Source: Cyclina sinensis
Lineage: Eukaryota > Mollusca > Bivalvia > Venerida > Veneridae
Direction of reading: 5' to 3'
Assembly (NCBI GenBank): GCA_012932295.1
Contig: JAAONU010000019.1
Location: 29,551,913-29,615,912, forward strand
Length of the DNA: 64,000 nt
Every line of letters begins with the position of its first letter. The stretch's first letter is position 1. The translations under genes were made by a program, and so were the position numbers. Below, one piece after another: positions 45,486 through 56,299 of the stretch. A model generated the notes under the pieces. That model worked only from the letters and a program-made list of their open reading frames with translations, made no database searches and was not told where the DNA came from.

Positions 45486-46041
45486 TCCGAACTGATCCTT
45501 GCACTAATCGTCCTTTTTATAGTAATGATTATCTTCCTTAGTCTGTGAGAAAGGCAATAAAGAAATCCCGTTTATATGTTATCGAGTTTTACTCATTTTT
45601 TGTTTGTTTTAACACCAACCTCCACATCAAAGCACAAAATTAATCAGAAGACAATTTTGCTTGCTGTATGCATGATTAAGATAGCACATCTAACTTATCG
45701 AATTTGATCTACCTATCTATCTGAGCTTATTTATACCGGTTGCCCATATGACCGACTCCCCCTGAAGAGATTAGTTATTTTATGCTAAGGGAGTAGTGCA
45801 AGATACAGAAAGCACCCAATTCCAGAGACACTCATGAATATGAATTTTCAAATTAACAAAAGACAATCTTAAAAAGAGGTAACTAATAACATATTATTAC
45901 GGTACTGCTTCTAGCCTTTTCCTAATTTCCGGGTTTTCTCGTACGGCCGTATTTTGCGGCATCAGTAATGCTATTTTTGGGGGCTTCATAACACAAATTT
46001 CTCTCAGGCAAATATAATAATTTACATATATGTAAAGGCTG

Positions 46042-46293
46042 AGAATGGGTTTGCCTCAAGGTTGTATCCTTTCTGTAACACTTTTTAGTGTTAAAATCAA
46101 CAACATTGTCAAAGTCGTCAACCCTGGTATCGAGTGTTTTCTTTATGTTGACGACTTTTGTATCTGTTACAAATCCAGACACATGTATACCATTGAAAGA
46201 CAATTACAACAAGTTTTAAATAATTTACACAAATGGTCAAATGAGAATGGTTTCAAATTTTCAAAAACCAAAACAAAGTGTATGCATTTTTAG
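46042..46293 (+). pseudogene. Reverse-transcriptase scrap (motifs B and C)
   Basis: The frame reads 'GLPQGCILSVTLFSVKINNI' then 'CFLYVDDFCICY', then 'LQQVLNNLHKWSNENGFKFS'. These are RT motifs B and C with a YVDD box, then the start of the thumb. Both ends are cut, and the right end runs directly into the dispersed element at about 46290. It is a different lineage from the YADD copy at 14016. Confidence 0.8.
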
Positions 46294-47990
46294 CTCATCT
46301 GAGCAGTGCTCAGGGTGAGCTTTTCTGATCAGTCTTTGTCCGTCGTCCGTCCATCCGTCGTCATCTTTTCATTCAAATGACATCTCTGAAACCAATGGGT
46401 CAAATTTAATGAAAATTGCCTGGGATGTTCCTTGGATGAAGCTCTACCAAGATTGTTCAAATGGTTCTGGTCCATTGCATTTCTGTTTCACTGGAGCTAA
46501 AATTTGATTTTAAATGTTGGATCTTAAAAAATCTTCTTCTCCGAAATCTCAAGGTCTGGAGCATAGATATTTGGTATGAAGCATCATCTAGTGAACCTCT
46601 ACCAAATCTGTTCAAATTATGACCCTGGGGTCAAAACTGACCCACCCCAGGGGTCAGTTGATTTTTCAAAGATTTATACAGGGAAAACTTAAAACTCTTC
46701 ATGTCAGAAACAACAAGGTCTAGAGTTTAGGTATTTGGTGTGCAGCATTGTCTAGTGGGCTTCTACCAAGCTTGTACAAATCATGGCCGCTGGGTCAAAA
46801 ATGGCCCTGCTCAGGGGTCACATATTTTACATAGAGTTATATAGGGAAAACTTGAAAAAATCTTCTTGTCAGAAACTGCAAGGCCTAGAGTTTAGATATT
46901 TGGTGTGTACCATTGTCTAGTGGACCTCTTCCAAGTTTGTTCAAATCATAGCCACTGGGACAAAGTAGGCCCTGTCCCGGGGTGAACTTGTTTACATAGA
47001 GTTACATAGGAAAAAGTTTTAAAAAATCTTCACATCAGAAACCAAAAGGCATAGAGCTTAGATATTTTGTACGTAGCATTGTCTAGAGGACCTATACTAA
47101 GTTTGTTCAAATCATTGTCCCTTGGATAAAAAATGGCCCCGCCCCAGGGGTCACATGTTTTACATAGAGTAATATAGGAAAAACTTTAAGAATCTTCTTT
47201 TCAGATACCACAAGGCCTAGAGTTTAGATATTTGCTGCACTACATTGTCTAGTAGACCGTTACCAAGTTTGTTCAAATCATAGCCCCTGGGTTAAAAAAG
47301 GTCCCGCCCTAGGGGTCACATGTTTTACATAGAGTTATATAGGAAAAACTTTAAAAATCTTCTTTTCAGATACCACAAGGCCTAAAGTTTAGATATTTGG
47401 TGTGTAGCATTGTCTAGTGGACCTTTACCAAGTTTGTTCAAATCATGACCCTGGGGTCAAAACTGGTCCCACCTTGGGGGGTCATTTGATTTTATACAAG
47501 GACTTATATAGGGAAAACTTAAAAAATCTACTGCTCTGAAACACCAAGGGCTAGACCTTCAATTGTTGGTTGTTATGTCTCTCCCCCAACTCCGCCCTTC
47601 TGATGGAGACATATTGTTTTTGCCCTGTCCACGGGTGTCTGTTTGTCTGTCTGTCTGTCACACTTTGTTTCCTTTCAATAACTTGAGTACCAGTTGACGC
47701 AATGTCTTCAAACTTCACAGAGTTATTGCTCTTATTGAGTAATAAAAAATCACTTTTGATTTTTGGGTCAGTAGGGCATAATTCAAAAGTATTGGCGGTA
47801 TCAATTTGAAACTTCTTTGATGAAACGACAGATGTATAGACCTCACTGGGAAAATATAGATCTCTTTTGCATAATTTTAGAGTTATTGCCATTTGTAATT
47901 TATCAAACTTGCCTACATAGATGGACAGATCTTACTGAGGATATCGACCACAACTTTCTTATGCATAATTTTGCAGCTATTATCCTTTGT
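46290..47990 (+). repeat. Dispersed element with about seven 165-bp monomers, plus a fused second repeat
   Basis: The head is TTTTTAGCTCATCTGAGCAG, TGCTCAGGGTGAGC and CTTTGTCCGTCGTCCGTCC. Units with 'GAAAC..CAAGGC(C)TAGAGTTTAGATATTTGG' recur at about 46542, 46707, 46870, 47037, 47204, 47368 and 47537. From about 47575 it passes into a GTCTGTTTGTCTGTCTGTC repeat with 'TATCAATTTGAAACTTC' monomers. Confidence 0.8.
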
Positions 47991-47996
47991 GACTTT

Positions 47997-49535
47997 TTAT
48001 GCCCCCACTCTGGGGGGGGGGGCATTTAGATTTGCCCATGTCCGTCCGTCAGTCCGTCCGTCCGTCCCAAAAAGTTGTGTCGCCTGTAGCTCCAAAAGCA
48101 CTGGAGCTAGAGTCAAGAAAATTTACAGGAATGTTGATCAACATGTAAAGTTGTGCACATGGGGTTTCCCGTATAGATTTATTCGGAATTGTTAGAGTTA
48201 TTTCCCCTTACATACATAAACTTTGTAATTTTCAACTTGTGTCGCCTGTATCTGCAAAAGCGCTGCACCTACAGTCAAGAAACTTTACAGGAATGTTGAT
48301 TAGCATGTTGAGTTGTGCACCTGGGGTTTCCCGTATAGATGTATTCGGAATTGTTGGAGTTATGGCCCCTTACATACTCAAAATTTGCAATTTTCAACTT
48401 GTGTCGCCTGTAACTGCAAAAGCGTTGGAGCTAGAATCACCCAGTTCTGAGCAGGGTTGACATACTGTATCTGACTGAAGCAAATGTCTATGAGAATCAA
48501 GTACAGTACCATCAGCGTGTTGGGTGGAGCTTGACATGTTTGCCTATGTCACGGGGAGACAACTGCTATGGTTTGTTGTTCTACGCACGAGATAAGTTGC
48601 CAGTGACAACTTCCAGTGTTTCACATCAACCTCATATGGAACAAATGTCAGTTACCATCTCATCAGAGCTTTGTCCAAGGTCATTCTGTCTTCTTTATAG
48701 ATCTCCATCCTCGAACATAACAGACTTTATTAATGGTCTAACACATATTGCATACCAAACTTCTCTAGATGTACTGCTTGGAGATTTCAACTTTGCTTTT
48801 AATTCTACAAATTATTCAAGACTGTCACAGAAATTGAATACCTATTCCCAGTGTGTGCAGCTTCCAACTCACAGAGGTGGTTCTACACTTGACCTTGTCT
48901 ACATACAGAATAATATTCTACAACCCAGATTATCCTGCCTGTCAACCTACTTCTCAGACCACAGCATTGTTGCCCTACAGTTTGATACCTAAAATATTTT
49001 CCTTCTTCTTAGTGAGTTTAAAGCTGTTCCAATGGTCCAATTGCAGACTCAGTTTGATAGAGCATGTTCATGGACAGTAATGGAAAATGCAAGTTACTGT
49101 CCACGCCCTTTAGCACCGGCTTAAGCAGAATTCAACATTTAAGTACGGAAATGGTGAAATTTTGTTCCACCAATTGCTTAAAATTGTTTGCTATTTAGAT
49201 GACAATGGACATTTTATAAACAACCTGACTTACAGAACATATAACTCTGGAACTTAAAACAAATTAGACATGGAAACACCTGTTTACCATCTGCAAACTC
49301 CAAGAATGTCCAAATATGCATACAGAATTGTGAAGGATAATATTCATCCATTGGTCACAGTGTTGGAGACAGTATTTTGAGTCTTCACACCACAACAGGT
49401 TTCTTTTAGTTGTCATTTTGTTAAACCAATCTTATTAATGATTCAGCGTGTATGACTATCTCGTGGCGATATTGCTAGCTATATGAGTAGCTAGTTTGAG
49501 TGGGGGCATCTGTGTCCTATGGACACATTTCTTGT
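47997..49535 (+). mobile_element. Dispersed GTCCGTCC element that includes an endonuclease-domain fossil
   Basis: The head TTTTATGCCCCCACTCTGG plus a G run and GTCCGTCCGTCAGTCCGTCC is followed by three 'GTGTCGCCTGTA.CT.CAAAAGC' monomers at about 48077, 48239 and 48402 (period about 163). Single-copy-looking sequence follows, including an endonuclease domain. It ends GTGGGGGCATCTGTGTCC, TATGGACACATTTCTTGTT, which matches the end of 30376-30962. Helentron-type Helitrons are known to encode an APE-like endonuclease behind the helicase, so this may be a semi-deleted member. That link is inference. Confidence 0.6.
48455..48992 (+). pseudogene. Endonuclease/exonuclease/phosphatase (APE-like) domain fragment
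   Basis: An uninterrupted frame of about 178 codons, without a clear start, ends in TAA at 48992. Motifs in order: 'VDILYLTEAN' (Glu of the Mg site), 'RGDNCYGLLFYARDKL', 'FCLLYRSPSS', 'DVLLGDFNFAF' (Asp/Asn), 'LPTHRGGSTLDLVY' and 'YFSDHSIVALQF' (Asp-His). This is the non-LTR/Helentron type of endonuclease. It joins directly to repeat monomers upstream and has no RT or helicase nearby. Downstream frames (49028-49125: 'TQFDRACSWTVMENA') may be the continuation after a frameshift. Confidence 0.75.
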
Positions 49536-50890
49536 TCATCCTTAATTAAAGGCCGGTGAATCACTCAAAAGTATTGGATATATCAACTTGAAACTTCACA
49601 CTTAGATAAATTTCATTGATTAAGTGCAGTGCCAAATGAACCCTTACGTTCTTATGCATACTTTTGCAATTAATGTCAGTTGTAATTTTTCATATTTAAA
49701 TTTTTGTTCATAACTTTAAGGCAATATCATGTAATAATATGAAACTACATAATACTCTAATGACAAAGTGACATGTTGAAGTATATTCGACAGGGCAGTG
49801 GTTTTCAAAGATTAATACTGAGTACACTGGTGCAGCATGTAGAGGAGAATTCAGTCTCTTATAGGATCAACCAATAATTATGAGATATGAACACTTTTAA
49901 ACAACCTTTCTGCAAAATGGAAAATATTGGCAACACTGATTACTGGTTCTGTGACCCAAACAAATTCAGTGCCTTCAGTGCTCTGATTATATTCTTCATG
50001 GTATATGACATGGGGGAGACAAATGTTTTTCTTAAAAACTATCTCTAGTTTCACATTATTTGGCACAGCAAAATCTAAAAATCTTTCCTATCTGAAACAA
50101 GACGGTTTACAGCTTATATATGTAGTTTATAGCATTAGTAGCATTGACTTACTTTCTGTTTTTGAAGTTGCATCTGTTCAAATGGCCAACATGTATTACG
50201 TGTTAATTTCAAAATTAAACTTCGACTGTGGCTGACCTTCTCTTTCTGATTTACTTTCTTGTTGAAGAAAAAAAAATTGGCACTTTCCCAGGTGTCAGTA
50301 GTTACTTATCCAAAATGATATTCACATAGTATTAACACAGTATTTGTCTGGTCAGGTGATTGAGGACAGTGTACAGTATTTAAGATGTCTGACTATGCTG
50401 TATTTTAGTTGAATAGAATCTATCCTTCATTGACCTTGCTGTTTAAAGCAATGACCTTTCGGTGAATGATAAAGGGCAATCTTGACCCTCTTGCTAACTT
50501 ACTAGCTTGTGATTAAATTTGAAAAAAAATCTTTCGTCAGAATTTAGGATGATAGAAGGAGGTGGCATCAGTCAGGAAACTTTGATTCCCCATTGTTTTC
50601 TCCAATGTTACACTTTGGCATTTTCTACATTTTGTTATTGCAAGGAGTAGTAGGCTTAAGTATATATTTGGGTTGCATTTAGTAAATGTTTATTGCTTTT
50701 AACAGCAAGTTAGTCTGGAAAAATGTCAATGAAAACCTAAGAAAAATACAGTAAAAATCATCGTTTGTGTGGGAAAATGTCGTTTTTTTAATCAGAACTT
50801 TATGCAAGTAAACCAAAGGATTGCATACGTTGTATCCAGCTCCATTTACAGAAAAATGGACAACATCTAGTAGCACAGTCAAAAAAGCAA
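49536..50890. other. Non-coding DNA with a repeat-monomer remnant
   Basis: 49545-49700 matches the 'TATCAACTTGAAACTTCACA' monomers. A degraded element end ('GGTGAATGATAAAGGGCAAT' and 'CTTGACCCTCTTGC') lies near 50462-50495. I see no exon. Confidence 0.45.
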
Positions 50891-50904
50891 CAAGTGTAAA
50901 CAAA

Positions 50905-51815
50905 AGGACCAGATGGTCCTGGATCACTCACCTGAAAAGAAACTACCAAACAACTGGTGGAGTGGGGGTGGGGTGGCGATTGACAGACGGGGCCAATTTT
51001 GATCCAGGAGCTATGATTTGTATAAACTTGGTAGAGGTCACTAGACAATCATACACACCAAAAATCTTAACTCTATGCCTTATTGTTTCTTACAAGAAGA
51101 ATTTTTTAAGTTTTTCTTGTGAAAGTCTTTGTAAAATCAAGTGACCCCTGGGCTCGGGCCAGTTCTGACCCCACAGCAATGATTTACACAACTTTGGTAG
51201 AGGTCCACAAGATGATGCTATCAACAAAGTATGTACGCTCAAGGCTGTGTGGTTTCAGACAAAACTATTTTTTAAACATTTTTCCTGTATAACTCTATGC
51301 AAGATCAAGTGAACCATGGGGCGGGGCCAATTTTAATCCAGGGCCATGATATGTATAACACTGGTAGAGGTTCATTTAACATTCGTACACACCAAGCTTC
51401 TTAACTGTAGGCTTTACGGTTTCTGAGAAGAAGATTTTAAAATTTTTCCTATATAAGTCTACTAGTATGTAAAATCCAGTGACCCCTCGCGTTGGGCCAG
51501 ATTGACCCTAGAGGCCATGATTGATATAACTTTGGTAGAGCTCCACTAGATGATGTTATCAAACAAATATCTAAGCTGTAGGCCTTGTGGTTTCAGTCAA
51601 GAAGATTTTTAAAGCTTTTCCTTTCAGTTGCCATGGCAACCAGAGTTCTGCATGGAATTCCAATTTTATATAACTTTGAAAGAGTACCGTACAAGAATCA
51701 TTTCTGTAAAGTTTAATTGCAGTTGACTCAGTGGTATAGGAGGAGATGTTGTTTAAAGTCAACTGTGGACGACAGATGGACGGACGACGGACAACGGACA
51801 AAATAGCATACTAAA
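50905..51815 (-). repeat. Dispersed element, reverse orientation, about 165-bp monomers
   Basis: The left end is ACCAGATGGTCCTGGATCACTCACCTGAAAAG, the complement of the CAGGTGAGTGATCC end. Units with 'GTGACCCCTGGG' or 'CTTTGGTAGAGGTCCAC' recur at about 51000, 51145, 51315 and 51480. The right end is GGACGACAGATGGACGGACGACGGACAACGG. This is the same family as 41100-43215. Confidence 0.75.
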
Positions 51816-52669
51816 AGCTAAAAATACAAATGGAACAAAATACTTAATGTTTAATTATCTTGCGACAAGTCTTCTTTAGTCAATGTAGTCTATTCATGCA
51901 GTTCCGTTTTCCCACTCTAAGTGCTATGATTTCATTCAATAGATATTTAAGTAATCTCAAGGAATGAAACAGAAAACGAAATCCAATGGTTAGTTGTTGC
52001 AAAACATTTACACAAAACCGACCTAACTTTAAGATTTCATTCTATAACAAGTTTGTAGAATTTTCTAACAACGTGCGTCCTGTTCAACACATTGTGCTGT
52101 GTAATCGTTGTGCAATACCTGTATTCCCAGAGTTACTGAACATTCATTTCAACAGATTTAAACATTCATTTTTGCGTGCATTCGCCTGCTAAAAAGTCCA
52201 TCTGGAATAAGGAATCATTTTGATTTTACTATGACTCATAAACACTCAAGTATTTAATCATCATGCTTCTGACAAACGTCTATTAAAAGTTTTTGTTTTC
52301 TTTAAAACATGCGATTGTAGCTATAAATAGACAGAGATAACGTGTCAGCTGAACTATTTCCGAAAACGGCTTAACGCTAAGATATTGTCATATAGAGAAG
52401 GCCACATGTGGATAACCTCGACGGTGATTCATCATGTACCAGCCTTACAACTGTGACAAAATATTAAGCTAATGAAATTAACATGATGACATATCACACA
52501 AAACAAACATCATTTTGCACTTGACATTCGTACGAGTTAATCATATATGAAACAGTATTAATATGCAGGACCTCTTTGGAAATGCAATTACAACAAGATA
52601 ACAGTTTACAATGGCTTAAAGACTTGTGTTTAGTGAAGTACTCCTAGTTTAGAAAATGTGTGTTAAGCT

Positions 52670-52910
52670 CACCTGAGCACGAAATACTCCTTACAATTTA
52701 GCCCCGTCCTAGGAGTCAACAGTTATTGATTCAGATGATATTCTCGCAATAAAAAACCTGCACAGGTTATAGGTCAGGGTCTAAGTACAAACTTGCCATG
52801 AAAGAACATAATTTTGGATGCCTGAGTGTCGGATACCCTCCATTGTCCTTGCTGTTTCGAGCAGTGGTACTCAGGTGAGTGATAAAAGGTCATCTTGCTC
52901 CTCTTGTTTC
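52670..52910. repeat. Collapsed remnant of a CAGGTGAGC element
   Basis: It runs from AAGCTCACCTGAGCACGAAA to TACTCAGGTGAGTGATAAAAGG and TCATCTTGCTCCTCTTGTTT. The two inverted ends are only about 200 bp apart, and the monomer core is lost. Confidence 0.55.
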
Positions 52911-54907
52911 TATTCTCCATTATTTTACCGTTATTGATAAACTAAAAACGAGCTCTCATTTGTATTAAGTTTATCTGGTATTGCAGAGAAAAAATTGTAT
53001 ACCGGCCAAGTTATATTTTAGCATTGATAACAAAAACTTTTCTTTTCATTCTTGGGCATCATGATTGCATTTTGACCGAATTCAATGTCACACACTAAAA
53101 CTAAACAAATATTTCGTTTATTTTAAATGTAGCACTCATTACTTACAGTTTAAGTCTACTTTTATTCTTTTAATTGGTATTTTTTTTAATCTATTTATGT
53201 TATGCACTCCAGACATTTCCGCTTTGATTTGTATTACATTTAATTGATGAGTTTTCATTTCATTTTCTTATTATACATTTGTATTTATTCTCTTTTCATT
53301 CTAACCATTGTCTCTCATTCTCATTGACAGAAAAAGAGCACGGGTATTAACTTATCAAATATGAAAAAAATCCGAGTGATCGTCTTTCTTTCTTTTCTTT
53401 ATATAGTCAATGTATGTTGTTGCTTCTTTTCTTTATATAGTCAATGTATGTTGTTGCTTCTTATAAAGATATGTCAGTGTCAGTGGAAAGAAAATATGTC
53501 AAAGGTATAATTATCTTTTTATCAAAATTGTTGTTAAATATATGACCTTTCTTTCTTTCTTTTTTTTATTTTATTTTTAGGTATAATTTTTTTTTCATTT
53601 CCTGCATATAAAAACCATAAAATAGAATATGGGCTATCAGTAACAATTAAAAATAAAAACTGGAAAAGCTTCAACAAAAAGTCACCAAATGTTTACCCTC
53701 AGACGCTGTCCTAAAATATCAGTAAAGTTCGGCATTTTCCGCTGTTGAAAATAATGGATTTAAATATCTTATAAAAAGATCAAGTTTTGAAACCAAGTTG
53801 TAAGTAAAAATAATATCACCGGAAAGAATTTACTTTAGGCTATTAGATCTACCAGGGTCTCTATCTTTGTCACTGGTAACAAAGTTATTCATTAAAATAC
53901 CGCGCATGTTTGATGAAAAATTAGAGTCTTCCATATATATTCATTCACCCTCAGATACCCACGGCCGATCAATTAACACTTGATTACATGTAATAATCAA
54001 ACATGGGTGTCCGAAGATGGTATAGGGTTAACGCACGTTTTTTCGTGTTATAACATTTACAGAATCTCGAGGGATGATTAGTGCCCGAACCCGTAGGGCG
54101 TGGGCACCAACATATCCCGAGCATAAAATGATCTTGAAAAGACATGTTTACGAAAAAAAAGAAAGTACAGTCGCCTTTAGGTTGTTATGGGTACGTGTTT
54201 TCAATATGCGTTCCAGGGCGACACGTCAACATGTTTCAACCTGTCGAGCGGCCATCTTGAAACTTAAAAAGTGTCGATTAAAAAATATTTGGAAGGATTT
54301 CACGTGGATCTGGATTTAATCAGATAATGTGGACAAGGCCAGCCATTGATTGTTTCAATAATCAATAATGTTTCGTCTACGTTCCTCCCTGCAAAGTTAC
54401 ATAAACTGCCGATTTGGGACAAAAAAGACGGATCAGCGTCCATTATTCACAAAGGCCATGTAACGCGCATAACTGAAAACGGGTAATAACAGCGCGTGAG
54501 CGCGAGAACTTCCTTGTTAACTCACCTTTTTGCTCTCGTTAAAACATATGCAAAACGGGCCAAAACAAGCGATTTTATGCTAGAATATTCATTATGTATG
54601 CCAATGAGTATTTTCAAACTCAAAAAGGACCAAATTGTCAATTTACAACAATGAACAATACCAAAATGCTACAAATAAAACGTGCGTTTGAGTAGAGTTT
54701 TAGACTTCTACCTTATTCCGTATGTAATTTTATCGTACAACGCTATCATGGGTATGCGGCTGATTTCATTTAGGCTTATTTAAAGAAATCGATACGTTAT
54801 CGTGAAAAAAAAATTAACCTCGAAAAAAATGTTACTCGGGTAGTATCTTAACTTCCTGGACTCTTTGATAGAAGTATAAACACCTGTCAGATCCTATATT
54901 TCTTCAG
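52911..54907. other. Non-coding DNA with a 36-bp tandem duplication
   Basis: TTTCTTTATATAGTCAATG plus TATGTTGTTGCTTC is directly repeated at about 53391-53461. The rest is AT-rich, without recognised exons. Confidence 0.45.
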
Positions 54908-55846
54908 GCAGAAACCACAGGTGTTTGGCACATACCTAGGGTTATATAAGGAGTATCTTGTCATTCCCATACGAGTTTCCACCCTTAATATTGTATATAT
55001 ACACTGAAAATAGAAAAGGTAAATAAGTCTTGAAACCGGGCATTTACGAAGCCCTCACTTCTATGTTCTCTCCCCTACTTCATACTCAATATTTGTAAAA
55101 AAACTTGGCGGCGATCGGTAGCAGGATCATTTACGTTCACAAATATGCCATACATTATACACTGGAATCAAGCTTAAAGCCACAGCAGCCGAAAGTTTCA
55201 AAGTTTTTCAGTCAAAACGCTTACTCGGAACAGTAGACGTTAATTTAACCGGAGGTGTGTATCCATCGTCCAATGAAATGATCCGTTTCAAATTTCGCAG
55301 TTGTAAAATGTAATGGCCGATGCGAAAAAAGATTATGTAGTTGAGTGAAGAATTAAACTGATAATATACTTGTGAAAAGGTATTGTAAATGTAAATGGAT
55401 ACATATGACTTTGTTTTAAGTAAACTTATCGAATGACAATGCATTTTCCGTGAAAACTAAGCTGTTTATCATAGACTTTTGCAATAAAAGGCGAAATATC
55501 AGACATTCGATTAACGTCTACTGTTCCGAGTAAGCGTTTCGGTAATGAAATCTTGAAACTTCCCGTTTCTGTGCCTCGATGCTTAATTGCAGTACATAGT
55601 GTATGGGATGTTCGTGAAGATAAATGACCCTGCTACTGATCCCCGTTTGAATTATCGCGAAATATTTAGATTACATTAAGGGAGAAAACTTAAAAGTGAA
55701 GTCTTCGTAAATGCCCCGTTTAGGACTTACTTACCTTTTATATTTCTTAATCTATATTATTGCAAATGAGGAGAATGTATGTCCAGGAATGACTAGGTAC
55801 TGCTAAATACTATCATAGGTATGTGCCAGACACCTGTGGCAGAAAC
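54908..55846. mobile_element. Long-TIR DNA transposon D with 8-bp target duplication GCAGAAAC
   Basis: The element is 54916-55838, starting CACAGGTGTTTGGCACATACCT and ending with its complement. GCAGAAAC flanks both ends (54908-54915 and 55839-55846). The TIRs are about 330 bp each, diverged from one another. They include TCTGATACTGTTCC-type inner matches such as 'AAACGCTTACTCGGAACAGT' near 55216-55235 and its complement near 55518-55540. There is no coding sequence. The 8-bp duplication and CA start allow a hAT- or P-like origin; the superfamily is undecided. Confidence 0.85.
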
Positions 55847-56078
55847 GAGAAGCCAAACAGGCCGCCATATTGAAAACATACGGAGCGGACTACTTTTTTA
55901 AAAATAATTTTCAGAAAATCCACCATTATGATGATAATGAGTACTGTGTTAAGTTTCTTTCAGCAGACCATACAACAATAGTCAAATGAGTTACATGTAC
56001 AACTTTTTATATTTCAGGCACTGTGGCTTTTCTTGGAAACGACAACCAGACACAGTATAGCAGAGGACAAGGTGTACG

Positions 56079-56219
56079 TCAAGACCCACAACTCTTTTCA
56101 ACTACCAGCGGGTTTTGATAGGCAAAGAAGCATGGCCACGGCACCGTCTTCGCAATTTCAGGCACAACGTACTTGTAACCATCCATCTCACTCGGACGCT
56201 TCTTAAATAGCCGGGCTTT
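56079..56219 (-). CDS. Possible terminal exon of an unidentified minus-strand gene
   Basis: On the minus strand, TTTCATTTCTCATTATACAG|AAAGCC is a good acceptor followed by 46 codons and TGA. The peptide includes 'KKRPSEMDGYKYVVPEIAK' and 'PWPCFFAYQNPLVVE'. Composition is more coding-like than the surrounding AT-rich DNA. I do not recognise the family and find no partner exon, so this is a guess. Confidence 0.25.
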   Translation of the reverse strand, partial: KARLFKKRPSEMDGYKYVVPEIAKTVPWPCFFAYQNPLVVEKSCGS

Positions 56220-56299
56220 CTGTATAATGAGAAATGAAATAAATAAATAACAGATAAATAAACAGAGGAAAATCATTCAGCCGGAATGTTATTTATGTG

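Noticed and set aside
54074..54319. 81-codon plus-strand frame rich in basic residues
   Set aside because: It has no recognisable motif, no splice context and no start context, so chance is the simpler reading.
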